Assembly: GCA_934045905.1 (NCBI GenBank)
Contig: OW203767.1
Location: forward strand, 14,263,073-14,327,072
Source: Leuctra nigra
Lineage: Eukaryota > Arthropoda > Insecta > Plecoptera > Leuctridae
DNA: 64,000 bases
Direction of reading: 5' to 3'
Shown: positions 42,901 to 54,009 of the stretch, piece by piece
Layout: the number at the start of each line of letters is the position of its first letter
Position numbering within the stretch: the first letter of the stretch is position 1
Program-made: the position numbers and the translations under genes
The notes under the pieces: generated by a model
The model's input: the letters and a program-made list of their open reading frames with translations, nothing else
What the model was told of the DNA's origin: nothing
Databases searched by the model: none

Positions 42901-44316
42901 CGCAAAATATCCGTAAACTGTCAATAACTGTTGAATTTAAACACAGTTTAGTCTGAAAATTGTCAAAAATACAGATAATGTTGGACCCGATGACCATGCA
43001 CATTTTTAAGTTGATCGGTCAAACGGTTCTGGTTTAAATTTCAAAAAGCACATGAAATATTTTTTTACATTTTAACCAATGGGACGATTTGGCTGAAAAT
43101 TTGTATAATAAGAGACAATGTTGGTCTTAATGACCATGCAAAATATAAGGTTGATCACATTTGTCGAAGACCATTTTCATTTTTCAGCCTATCAGGAGAT
43201 GTTTATTTAAATTTTAACCAATCAATGAATTTCAAAAAAAAAATGGGGTCAGCAAACAGAGAAGGTTGTCTCTACATGTGTGCAAAATTTAAGGTCGATC
43301 GGTGAAACGGTGCGATTTCTATTGCTCCATTTAGCAGACAAAAACAAAAACAAAAAAAAAAACAGAGGTCCGTGTCAAAAGAGTCAAAAGGAGACGCTCG
43401 CTTCGCTCGCTCAATCAAAGCTGTAAATTACCACTATCTAATGAAGTAGCTTCCAATGACCAAGCAAAATATTAATTTGATGGGACAAAAATTATTAATT
43501 TTTATTTTTAGCCAATCCGAGGACTTTTCTCACTGGCACGTCATTATATGAGTGCATAATTCCAAATAGAACGCTGTAACGTTCTCTTTACGTGTACCTA
43601 TTCATGTTGTACTAACTCGACGTAATAACAAATATTGTTTTTATCTAATGCAAACAATGTTTGACGTATTTCGTCATAAGTTTGTTCAACGGTTTTAAAA
43701 TAATGGTTTTGAGAATTCATTGAAACTTTCTTTCTTATAACATGACGTTCTTCAACCTATAGTATCTACTTGATCGGCGAGTTGAACGTTATTCTTACGC
43801 CGTTTTGAGCACTTCTTGTATTTCTGGTTTCATGGGATCTCTATCACGAAGAATTTCCGGCAGGAGAGTGCGCATCGTGTAGTAGCAGTCCAGCTTCTCT
43901 TTGGTCCTCTCCAGACTGAACTTGCAGCCTCGCAGGAAGGCCAGCAGCCATTGGTCGTCTGGAATCAAGATAGGAGAGGTTCATGTTTACTTGTAATACA
44001 ATCGTGTTTACATGTGTTTGAATTGTGTGTGGGTCTGGAACCCAAATAAATTTCGATTCAGGTTCATTAAAAATTAATAAAGGTTCCGACTTTGGTTCTA
44101 TTAGAGTTCCAATCGGTTCCTGATAACTTAAGACTATATTTTAATTGCATTTTTTAAATATGCGTTTTTACCAGTTCTTGCTTTGATGTGTGGCTGCTTC
44201 TTGAGCCACTCTCTGATGTGTGCTAGATCCTGTTCCGTCCTGGCAGGATCCTCGTTCAGTTCATCGCGAGCCACTTTCTGCAGCTCAGCACTCAGCGGAC
44301 GAACATTCAACGGCAT
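39944..44316 (-). CDS. CRAL-TRIO lipid-carrier, copy C (5-residue internal duplication)
   Basis: Exons are 44,172-44,316, 43,799-43,958, 41,071-41,344, 40,402-40,512, 40,200-40,302 and 39,944-40,095. They total 945 nt (314 aa), against 309 in the others. The extra 15 nt come from a perfect in-frame duplication (ATCAACATGATGTCC twice at 41,192-41,221), which repeats DIMLM in the lipid-binding fold just before the MEDDD loop. Copy-specific changes also include LIDLKDMSLAHMV, PSLLKKLTTVFQ and a tail with TEEKKR and ESQFGLEG. All donors and acceptors conform to GT-AG. Exon 2 ends GC|GTAAG, making Ala where the paralogues have Gly. Intron 2 carries a long foldback and a dispersed repeat. The insertion could alter the ligand pocket. 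Confidence 0.88.
40591..40810. repeat. foldback with ACTGTTATGCAAC ends
   Basis: Arms of about 85 bp (40,591-40,675 and about 40,726-40,810) share GGTAGTTTTGATACCCATTT and TCTCGTAATACTAT in inverted order. The left end TGTTATGCAAC is repeated four times in tandem at 40,560-40,603. It lies in intron 3 of copy C. Confidence 0.75.
41668..42511. repeat. ~0.85-kb foldback element with GGGT...ACCC ends
   Basis: Outer ends GGGTGACCCAAAAAAACG and its diverged inverse (TTTTTTTGGGGTGCTACCC) frame a structure inverted along much of its length. The core arms CAGAATATCCGGGAGATAAT are perfect at 42,041-42,060 and mirrored before 42,107. No ORF is proposed. It lies in intron 2 of copy C. Confidence 0.65.
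42528..43414 (+). mobile_element. CTAGGAAAACGCTCTG...CGCTCGCTCAA repeat, uninterrupted copy
   Basis: The cleanest copy of the family at 887 bp. It opens CTAGGAAAACGCTCTGAGTA, has internal units with GACCATGCA and TTGATCGGTCAAACGG, then A-rich sequence, CAGAGGTCCGTGTCAAAAGA and GAGACGCTCGCTTCGCTCGC with TCAA. No ORF and no terminal inverted repeats. Confidence 0.65.
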
Positions 44317-44569
44317 GGCTCAGCAGCTCAAGACGTTTGAATAACAACTACAATGAATGTATCAACAAAATGTGTGAAATGAATAAATTGATTCATGATC
44401 GTACACGATTGCTTCGCGTGAAGATTTTGTGATATCACAGATTTTCACTGAATCATTGAACTGCGAATTGATAACACAAATCAGTGACATAATGAGATAA
44501 AACTTTTAACAATCATAAATTAAATCTAATGAGCAAATTTCTAGGGATATGAATGAGAGTAAGGGGAAT

Positions 44570-46923
44570 CCCAGAAAAAACACTCCGTGTAAAAATACCA
44601 GCCAAGTCTCTTTAACTATAAAAAAAAATAGACGAAATCTAAAAATTCAGCACTGAAAAGGAGTGATATCAAAAAAGGAGCCAAGTCAACGAATTTTCCA
44701 AATTTTAATCGTACCATTGAAATAAAAATATCAACCCCCGAGAAATACTTAAAAAAAGGACTTGGCGCATCGTTTTTTTAAAGACACTTTTCTATCCTAA
44801 AAGTATAGGAAGAACTCTACAAGTATATTTTCCTGAGTATATCACATTCATTATCGACGAATCATACTACGTTTTAATATAACTAGTACTCTTACCTACT
44901 GGCAGTTTTGGTATTTTGTCAATATTCAGAGGAAATAAACGGATAAACGAATAACGAATAAACGGAAGCGGCCTAGTCTATTCGTTATTGCCACTATTTC
45001 TAGGGTCATATTAATCAATCATACTTCTCAATATCGTGACTGAGGGAAATAGCGAAAGCGCTCATTACAAGAAGGCCGTCAATGAGATTTGTATAAGTGA
45101 CTAGTGCACTGAGCCATGCTGCTCAAATAATTACTGACTAGATTTTTATCTAAAGTAATACGTTATGTAATTTATGAATTTTTTTGGTATAAAATGTTAA
45201 TTAATAGCAATTAATTACACGGCGAGAAGGTTCAAAGTATAATGCTGTAGTAGGTATGTTGATGTACCCACAAAACTATAGGTACCTACCAATCACAAAC
45301 ACAACTGTTCTGTATTTATTGCTTGTAAGACAATGCTATGTTTCTTTGCGTACTTATATTTAAATTTAAAATATTTTACAGAATGTTCAATATTTAATTT
45401 GAAAGTTTTGTCCCAATTTTTCTAGGCATTTCTGAACTACGTAGTATGTGAGTGGCATAAGCTTAAGAATAGAAAAATGTCTTTAAAAAAACGATGCGCC
45501 AAGTCCTTTTTTTAAGTATTTCTCGGGGGTTGATATTTTTATTTCAATGGTACGATTAAAATTTGGAAAATTCGTTGACTTGGCTCCTTTTTTGATATCA
45601 CTCCTTTTCAGTGCTGAATTTTTAGATTTCGTCTATTTATTTTTATAGTTAAAGAGACTTGGCTGGTATTTTTACACGGAGTGTTTTTTCTGGGATATCA
45701 CTTCTTTTGTTAGTTTATTCATACAGCTTGTAGCACATGTCCGAGCAGGGACTCATTTCTTTAAAAAAATACGCCTCAACCGATTTGGTTACTATGAAAA
45801 GTTGCGTTTGGTATAAGATGAAAATGATTATCCAAGAAGAATAGCTTAAGTTTCGTTATAATCGATCCAGCCGTTTTCGATACATGACGTCACTTCCGGT
45901 TTTGAAATAGCGGCCGAATTCCGGTATAGGTAATAAGAAAACAATCTAGTTTTATCTAGTTGATACCTTCATGAACGACCATCTGAATTCCTAATCCCTA
46001 TATTTCCGTAAAATCGGTCATGCCGTTTGTAATATATGACGTCACTTCCGGTTTCATTTAGTGGTTCCTGCCGCCATTTCCGGTACCATTAATTTATTTA
46101 TTCATTTTTCACAATTGATTTTTCAAATAAATAGCAGAATGAATACGCAGGAGCTAGTTCAGTTGCAATCGGTACAGGCGTTTTAGATATATGACGTCAC
46201 TTCCGGTTTCAGGAATGGCGGCCGAGAACACTGCTACCTTGAATATATAAATTGTATTGTCTATGTTACAATGTAAGTTAATTATGTACGTATTTTAAGT
46301 ATAATTTGTTGAAATAAGTTAAATATTGCGTATTTATGACGTCACTTCCGGTTTAGAAAATAAGAAAATAATATTTTTTTTATTGATACTTCATATAGAT
46401 GACCATCTAAATCGAATGGCGCTAATTTCGTTCTAATCGGTCCAGACGTTTTTGAGTTATGACGTCACTTCCGGTTTCAAAATGGCGGCTTCCGGTTGGT
46501 TTTATAAAAAGGCACCTCAGACGCCAAAAGTGCACATGTGGTAAAAATTTCAGGTCGATCGGTTCAGCCGTTTAGGCTGTGGCGGTGATAGCGACGTTTC
46601 GTGATATCATCAGAATCATCATCATCTTCAGAATCAGAAAGTGGTGTAATTTCACTGTTTTCTCGGTCCTCTAGCGCGCAAATGGCATAACCTATTGTTC
46701 CCAAATTTGGTATATGTAGTGGGGTGGGCCATAGCTCGAAATTAAGATATTTCGCAACAATGTGAGATTTACCAATTTTGAGATCCAGTAGGCCGAAAAT
46801 GCCATGTTGTTGCTTACAGTAAAAGTGTTTGGTCTGCTCCTCAGTTTATTAGGCATTTACGGTATGTTGAGTGACTGTGAGTGTATAGTACGACTTGGCT
46901 GGGTGGAGCGACCGCTCCACTAG
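44570..46923 (-). mobile_element. composite palindrome/CRE/foldback element, copy 3
   Basis: In reverse orientation: the palindrome GTGGAGCGACCGCTCCAC at 46,903-46,920, then five intact TGACGTCACTTCCGGTTT motifs (near 45,885, 46,038, 46,190, 46,335 and 46,460). It then ends in a foldback with about 217-bp arms (44,570-44,786 and 45,478-45,694) around a 0.69 kb spacer. The order of parts is identical to copies 1 and 2. It lies upstream of copy C. Confidence 0.75.
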
Positions 46924-46939
46924 AGTAACATTGGCCTAC

Positions 46940-47075
46940 CTCTTTTGGACAAGAAGGTCCTGGATGTGTCCTAGCAGCCGTGGTCTTGAGCTCTGACCGG
47001 CCGTTAGCAAACTGGTCAGTCATTCAATTCACACAGATAATGCCATGCATTGTAAATGAGATAAGATCATATCAG
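46940..47075 (-). promoter_or_regulatory. candidate 5' non-coding exon and upstream region of copy C
   Basis: The - strand reads TCCAAAAGAG|GTAGGCC at 46,940, matching the donor of the leader exons of B and E, with GATAAG at 47,060-47,065 upstream. The leader is 2.6 kb from the coding start because the composite element (copy 3) lies between. Confidence 0.45.
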
Positions 47076-47573
47076 TGTCAAACACTTAGCACATCTTTTC
47101 CATATATTATGAAAATATTATATTCAGTGCTTATAATGAGCAGCCAATAGTATAATTCTTAATCTTTTATGGAATACTGCTACTGCTACTAAGTAATGAT
47201 GATGGGATCATCATTACCAAAAGTGAGTTCATTTAGTTGAGCATACATTATTTTAAAATTACCCCTACAATAGTACTAAAGGGTCTCTGAAATAAACTTG
47301 ACAGAAGAGCTGCATAGACATTCAGTTCAACAGAATGATGAGCTGTGTGTCCGTATAGGCACTCTACTTGGTTTCTACACATCTACTTTATTCTTAGGTC
47401 ACCCTCAGTTAGTTTTTAATTTAGTCATGTAATTTTATCCTGCGTTGACTTTTTTTCTGGTCCGTACATAATAAATATCAACAGATGTTGTTATGAACTG
47501 ATATGACTTTATTAAGATTAAGTGAAATATCACAATAGATAAGTTGAATAGAAATTCCCCTCAACATGAAGAA

Positions 47574-50500
47574 CTAATCAACTGCTAGTTGTCTGAAGGA
47601 ACCTTCCAGACCGAACAGACTCTCCTGAGTCTTCGGCTTCCCAACTCTCTTCTTCTCATCCGTCTTGAATTGCTCTTCTTCGATGAACCAATCACGATAG
47701 CTCTCCACCTTCTTCTTCCAATAGGCTAAAAGAACAATTCAGAACTTCAGTATCCATGATTATGGGAACAAATATTTTGAATCCATATGATGACAGTGAT
47801 TACAGTTCGTTTTTCCTATGTTTGAACTCTCTACAGACCGAGACACCGTCAGTTGTTCTGTTAGGCCGAGAAAGACAACATTGCAAGGTGAGAGCGCAAT
47901 GAAGTCTTTCTCGGCCTAGCAGAACAACTGACTGTGGCTCCATCTGGTGAGAGTTCATGCAATAAAAAACAGACTGTATAAATTAGCAATAATGTTTTGA
48001 GGTATTACCTATCAACTCGTCTATTGTACCCGCATTACCGCCATATGCAGCCGGAAGAAGTTCCTTGGAGAGGTGCGCTTGAAGCTGTTCCATATTGGCG
48101 TGCACAACAACCTGCACGTGCAACATAATTAAAATTAAGAAACTTCATTTGTCAATTGGAATCCACATCAAGATCCAAATTGATTGACGAGGTAAATTGT
48201 TCTGAAGTCATTGACTCACCCTGCTTTGAAGCTTCTCCTTGAAAAGTGACTTAACCATGTTGAAGACTGTCTGAAACATGCTCGGCAGGTTGATGTAGTT
48301 CATTTGCTTCGGTCGGATCGGAAAGCCTTCCTGCAGAATCATTCTTATACTTCAGTTATTGTGATTTCGCCTCAGAACTTATACATGTGAATAATTTTGG
48401 CGTGAGTTCAAACTCACTATCTAGGTTTGGAGCCACATCGAGGCCAACGAGGGATTTTTCAGATAGCTACTCATTTGGATAGGTTATGTTGAAGGTATGT
48501 GATGGCTGAGTAGTGAGTTTGACCTTGAAGAGTTTTTTAATCGATTATATCAATATCTTTTACCAATGTAATTGTTAACAAAATAAGGCTTTGTACGAGT
48601 ATTCAGAACAGTTCAATGAAAATAATTCCATAGCTTGTAATGGTTTATTTTATTTACTTTATCCTACAGACGTTTAGTGCCCGAAAATAAGTAAATTATG
48701 GCACTAAACATCTGTTGTACAAAATAAAACTAAGAACTTATTCCAAACTATGAAATTATTTTAATTGAACTGTTCTGAATACTCGTACAAAGCCCTTTTT
48801 TGTAAACCATTACATTGGTAAAAGATGTTGATAAAAATCGATTAAAAACTCTTCAAGGATTGTTGATAAAATAATACTTTGTACGAGTATTCAGAACAGT
48901 TCAATGAAAATAATTTTATAGCTTGGAATGGTTTATTAGTTTCATTCTGTCCTACATCGTTTAGTGCCTGAAAATTAGTAAAAATATGGCACTAAACGTC
49001 TGTAGGAGAAAATAAAACAAGTACACCATTCCAAGCAATGGAATTATTTTCATTGAACTGTTCTGAAGACTCGTACAAAGCCTTATTTTATCAACAATAA
49101 AATAGGGAAGTCTCATGAAATTTTATTCTAGTAAATTTCTATAAATAAACACAAATAATATTGACAAATACACTTATTACCTGTGAAATCTTAAATTTTC
49201 ATTCATAAAATCAAGTTCAAATATCATATGATTTTTGGCGGGAAAAACGGCCTTTAACAAGAATCAGAACTGTGATGTCATTTCCAAGTCTTGAACATTG
49301 TGTTGACATGGGGATTCCCTTGTTGCCATGGCAATATAGCAAACTGTGATGTCATTGCCAATTTTCCTGTTTTTAAATGAGAGGAGATCTATCAAACTTT
49401 GTAAATTAATTACATGAGAACTATTCGTCCAACAACAAAAATAATACCACATCTGTGTTCAGCAACATCTCAACTTTCATAAAATAAATATTATTCTGAA
49501 TTCTAATCTTCACGAGACTTCCCTATTGGTAAAAGATATTAAAAAAATTCGATTAAAAAACTCTTCAAGGCCACGCTCACTTTTAAAAACAACCTAACTA
49601 GGTATTAGGCACCGACTTATCATCCAGTTCGGACAAGACTGACCTGTAAGGCCGTTGTGATTTTCTTGGCCAGGGCAGGAGTCATCTGCATCATGTGAGC
49701 CACGGAGGCGTCCTTGAAATCAATCAAGTTGACGACGCCGTTGACGATCAACTCATCATCCTCCATCATCATGATGTCCATCAGCATGAGGTTGACCTTG
49801 AACGCGTTCTGGAGCTTCATCGTCGACGGATCTAATGCGCCAACACGTATCATGTAGACCCGACGACCGTTAGCGTCAGTCACCGGCAGCGGCAGGTACA
49901 TTCTGTTCATGAACATTCGAGATAGACTATATACTCGACCATTTTATTAATCCCCCTGGATGTCAGGAAAATATATATTGTTTGTGGTATTTTTCGTAAC
50001 ATAGTTTCAAAAAAAGTAAAAAATACTCATATTGATGGTCAAAAAACTAAAAAATTATCTGCGGGGCATGCCCTCCCCCACCCCAAAATGTCAAATTTTA
50101 AAAAATATTAAATATTTTAACAAAACAACCTCAAAACGACTCAAAATTGATTTCAAAGTGTAAAAAAACGCCCTGGGGGCCTATTCTATATCTTTTTTGA
50201 TCACGCCGAGATGAAGGCGGCCGCGACGAGATCAAAACGAAATATAGAATAGGGCCCCTGAAGGGCCAGGTGGGGGACGCACCCCCCACACTCCCCTTAG
50301 CCATTGGAAAATTGGTTTCCTTTCTTTGCCCCCCCCCCCCTCCTAGCAGAAAATCCTGCGGACGCCCATGTTCTACATTGATAGGATAACATCCTCTTAA
50401 AATGTCTTACCAATAAAACCGCAGAATTTTTCAATACTCTGCTAAAACCAGTAATTAAGTTAACACAGCCATTCTAGAATGTAGAATGTGTTGTTGCCAT

Positions 50501-51734
50501 GACAATACAGACCTAATCATCCGTTTAAAAGTTAGCGGAGTATTGAAAGACTGGTCCTATAAGAAAAATTCTGAATTACTTAGAAAACGCTCTGTTTAAC
50601 GCGTATTGAGGGTGAATTAATATTTGTGTGAAAGTTGCTGCTCTGTCAAAGACCTTGGAAATGCTATAGATGGAGACCAGACAGCATGTGTCAAAGAAGC
50701 AGTGATTTTTAAAAAAAAAAAGTTTACTTGAATAAATTTGACAAAATATTTAAAACCCAACATAAAATGTCCGTACAATGTCAATTACTCTTGAAGTTCT
50801 TGCCCAAATTGTCTTAAATTTGTCAAAAAGACCAAATGACGATGTAAAATTTGAAGTGGATCGATCTAAATGGTTCCAGTTTCAATTTTCAACCAATCAC
50901 ATCGTCTAATCCAGATTCTATACACGTGACTGCTCATATGATATTAGTGTGTGTGCACATTTCAAATCTATTAGTTGAACGTGAGACCTGGGCAGTGCAG
51001 GCAAAAACACAAACAATCGAGAGACAAAAAGAAACACACACCACACAGAGAAAGAACTATGTGAGTTCAGATCGTGTCACTTATGTAAAGCGAGCGTTAG
51101 GTAGCAAAACGCTCGCATAACATAAGTGACAAGCTCTTTTCTTGTAATTTAGAGTTGGTATACTAAAGTAGACGTTAAAATGTAGCTTTCGAAGCTCAAT
51201 AGCATACGGTTTCTCTTCAACACGCATTTTAAGGTAGTTTCTACAAGTTGTCTAGATGAGCCCAAACTATTACCCCGTTTTGAGCATTTCTTGTATCTCA
51301 GGTTTCATGGGATCTCTGTCGCCAAGAATGTCCGGTAGGAGCGTTCGCATCGTGTAGTAGCAGTCCAGCTTCTCTTTGGTCCTCTCCAGACTGAACTTGC
51401 AGCCTCGCAGGAAGGCCAGCAGCCATTGGTCGTCTGGAATCAAGATGGGAGAGTTTCATGCTTCGTTCTTCGAAACTAGAACAATTTTTGTGGAATGTTT
51501 TTTTTATTAATTTAAAATATTGTTGTCACTTTGGAATATACCACATTCAATACTTATATTTGAGAAATAAATTTGAGCTAGATCAATACCTGTCCTTGCG
51601 TTAATGTGGGGTTGTTTCTTGAGCCACTCTCTGATGTGTTCTAGATCCTGTTCCGTCCTGGCAGGATCCTCGTTCAGTTCATCACGAGCCACTTTCTGCA
51701 GCTCAGCGCTCAGCGGACGGACATTCAACGGCAT
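47574..51734 (-). CDS. CRAL-TRIO lipid-carrier (alpha-tocopherol transfer protein-like), copy D
   Basis: Exons are 51,590-51,734, 51,274-51,433, 49,644-49,902, 48,220-48,330, 48,009-48,111 and 47,574-47,725 (930 nt, 309 aa). Distinctive residues include PHINART at the end of exon 1, TDANGRRVYMIRVGALDP and [14 protein letters not shown] in exon 3, and GFPIRPKQMNYINLP with KSLFKEKLQSR in exon 4, where the paralogues have SFLKEKLQRR. The loss of one basic residue sits in the basic stretch after the EKL motif. Exon 5 has LLPAAYGG instead of LLPAEYGG. The C-terminal exon is identical to A at protein level. AATAAA on the - strand (47,508-47,513) lies 61 bp past the stop. Intron 3 holds nested foldbacks and intron 5 a long hairpin. 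Confidence 0.9.
47823..47957. repeat. pre-miRNA-like hairpin in copy D intron 5
   Basis: TGAACTCTC at 47,823 pairs with GAGAGTTCA at 47,949-47,957. The inner arms CAGTTGTTCTGTTAGGCCGA and TCGGCCTAGCAGAACAACTG pair with one mismatch. The stem is about 55-60 bp with small internal mismatches, and the loop is about 20 nt (near 47,881-47,902). Confidence 0.55.
48523..49570. repeat. two tandem palindromes inside one foldback, with a MITE inserted
   Basis: The outer ends CCTTGAAGAGTTTTTTAATC and GATTAAAAAACTCTTCAAGG are inverted. Inside are two tandem palindromes, each starting TTTGTACGAGTATTCAGAAC and mirrored by GTTCTGAATACTCGTACAAA or a variant, with centres near 48,690 and 48,980. A separate 427-bp element with inverted ends AATAGGGAAGTCTC (49,101-49,527) interrupts the right part. 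A second copy of the outer right end occurs at 48,858, so one foldback is nested in another. No genes. Confidence 0.65.
50173..50260. repeat. small foldback with GGGCCTATTCTATAT ends
   Basis: CTGGGGGCCTATTCTATAT and ATATAGAATAGGGCCCCTG are inverted around a G/C-rich centre (CGAGATGAAGGCGGCCGCG). The ends resemble those of the foldback at 396-516. It lies between exons 2 and 3 of copy D. Confidence 0.6.
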
Positions 51735-52032
51735 GGCTCACTTGGGCAGGACTTTTGATTAGAACTAGAACATTTAAGTCGAACGAAATGGTAATATTTT
51801 TACATTCACCTCGAATTTGAGCTCAAAAATTGTATTTATAATTCCATGTCCTGATTTTTTCGACCGACTCAGGAAATAGCAACTCTGATTATTTTTAACA
51901 TTTATAAGATTTCGAATGATTCAAAATTTATTTCGATATTTTTGAAATATTATCACAAGTATTTATCTCATAGTAAAGCCAACGTTCAATAATACCACCT
52001 TCAAAAACACAAATGATTTCTAAAATACTCAC

Positions 52033-52230
52033 CAATTCTGTCCACTACTGTGTACCCCTCTTTGGCAAGCAATTGAACAAGTAATCAGAGCAAGCTCGTG
52101 CTGTGGTCAACAAACACAATACGTGTTGAATCGTCAAGCATTGGTCGGCACGCGCGAATGTCCAAGCCAGTCAGCATGTTATCAACTGCCGACAGACAGT
52201 CCACTAGAGGCGTGCTTCATTCTTTCAATA
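52033..52230 (-). promoter_or_regulatory. candidate 5' leader of copy D
   Basis: The - strand GGACAGAATTG|GTGAGTA at 52,033 could be the leader donor. Unlike the leaders of A, B, C and E it lacks the AGAG|GTAGGT wording, and I see no clear GATA pair nearby, so copy D may be regulated differently. A TGATGTGATGATGTGC-type microsatellite lies at 52,240-52,300. Confidence 0.3.
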
Positions 52231-52300
52231 GAAGCGTCAGTTGTGATGATGTGCTGATGTGATGATGTGCTGATGTGATGTTGTGATGATGTGCACAGTT

Positions 52301-54009
52301 TCAGAGGCCAGTTTGATCAACAAGTGTTTAGAGAATTCACACAAAAGGCTCAATTTGTTAGAAAAAGTATATTTTTTCAAGCTTTTATGTTGTCAAAAGA
52401 AGAAATGTAATTGGTTGTTGCACTGGTAATGATCCTATAATCAACTGTTTAAAATTTCAGTAGCATTGAAAAACAGGCCCTTAGGTACAAACATTTTGTT
52501 GTCTTGTCATATTTGTCTTCTTGTATCGAATTGAACCATTCACAAAATTGTGAATTTCAAAGACCCTTTACATCGGTCAAATTTGCAGTCAAATCCTATT
52601 TTAAATTTTTGCTTCAAATATATTTGACCAATGGTCTTCAAATTTCCTTCAATGTATTATTTCAAATTAATTTGTCAAAGATTTAAGCAAAGATTTGATA
52701 ATTGGATTTGACAGGAAATTTGACAGATAAAGCTTAAAATAGAGCTTAAATTTGTTGTAACTTTAACCATGTATAGAGACTACGAAATGAAGAGAGGCTT
52801 TGATGTCGAACAAACAAAATTTTGTAAGTAGTACTGCAATGTGATATACTTGTTAAGTGGCGACTTGCGCAAGTTCATGGACTAGGGGATGGGGGAGTCG
52901 CTGGAATGGGGTTGATGAATTAGTTCTGGCTGGATTCCCGGGGCTCGTTCACTTTTACCAAAGATATTATTAAAACTCAGTATTCATAACATCTTTGCTT
53001 TGACTCGAGATCCTATGGAGAACACACGGGGCGAACCACTTTGATGGCAGCCAAAGGTACGGTTATTCTACAATTTTCAACATTCTTTGTGTCATGTTCC
53101 TTTTCCTGCTCACACAGTACATCACAGTTCAACATATAGGGTTACAGTAATTCGATACAAAAAGAAACAAATTTGAAACAAATTTCAACAAATGTTGAAA
53201 ATGTAGCAACATCAAAATCAAATATGGTCTTCACATTTTCTCGAGTGTACTGACAATTTGATATGTAATAACCACTATTATATTATAAGTATTTACCCAC
53301 TAATCAAGCATAAAAGTTTATTGGTGATATTTCCCATATATCGTAATAAACTACCATTCTCATTATGAAATTTTAATTTATTTAAACCTTTTCAACAATG
53401 TCGGGTAAGGGGTTTACATATCTTATGTAATATAATATGAAAAATGGGGAAAATAATTAGCTTTAATTTTTTGTCGAACCACCAATAGAAGATAATGTGT
53501 CAAAGTTGAAATAATTAGCCGTGCTGATTATTTGTCAAAATTTTCATAATTTAATGTTACAAAAGTAATCACGATATTTAGGAAATATTATCTCCAATAA
53601 TTATAAGGCTCGGATGTCATTTCTTCATACACCTGCATCATTTAGAACAGTAAATTCCTGTACCAATTTATTTTTATATTTACATAAATAAGACGACAAG
53701 AAAATAAACTCTAAATATATCGAGGAATATCAATTTTCCAAATCTAATAAAACCTTGCTCACTCAAGTTGCAGCTAAAGATTGGTTGTAAAATTAACAAT
53801 CAAAAAATATATACATAAACTATACAAAATGGATTAGGTAATTAATGATGTTTTATGTTCGGAATGTCAACCTCTTCTAAAAAAAATACACATTTTTAAT
53901 GAATTCGTTACGAGATGTCTTCTTCATTTAAAATATGTTCAGTGTGTAACAATCCAACGAAATATCACAACATTTTCTTCTGTATAGAAATTCCCCTCAA
54001 CATGAAGAA
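52301..54009. other. intergenic between copies D and E, no gene recognised
   Basis: AT-rich sequence with no ORF that I can relate to a gene. Repeated AAATTTG-type words near 52,560-52,720 hint at a degraded foldback. The stretch ends at the copy E stop codon. Confidence 0.4.
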
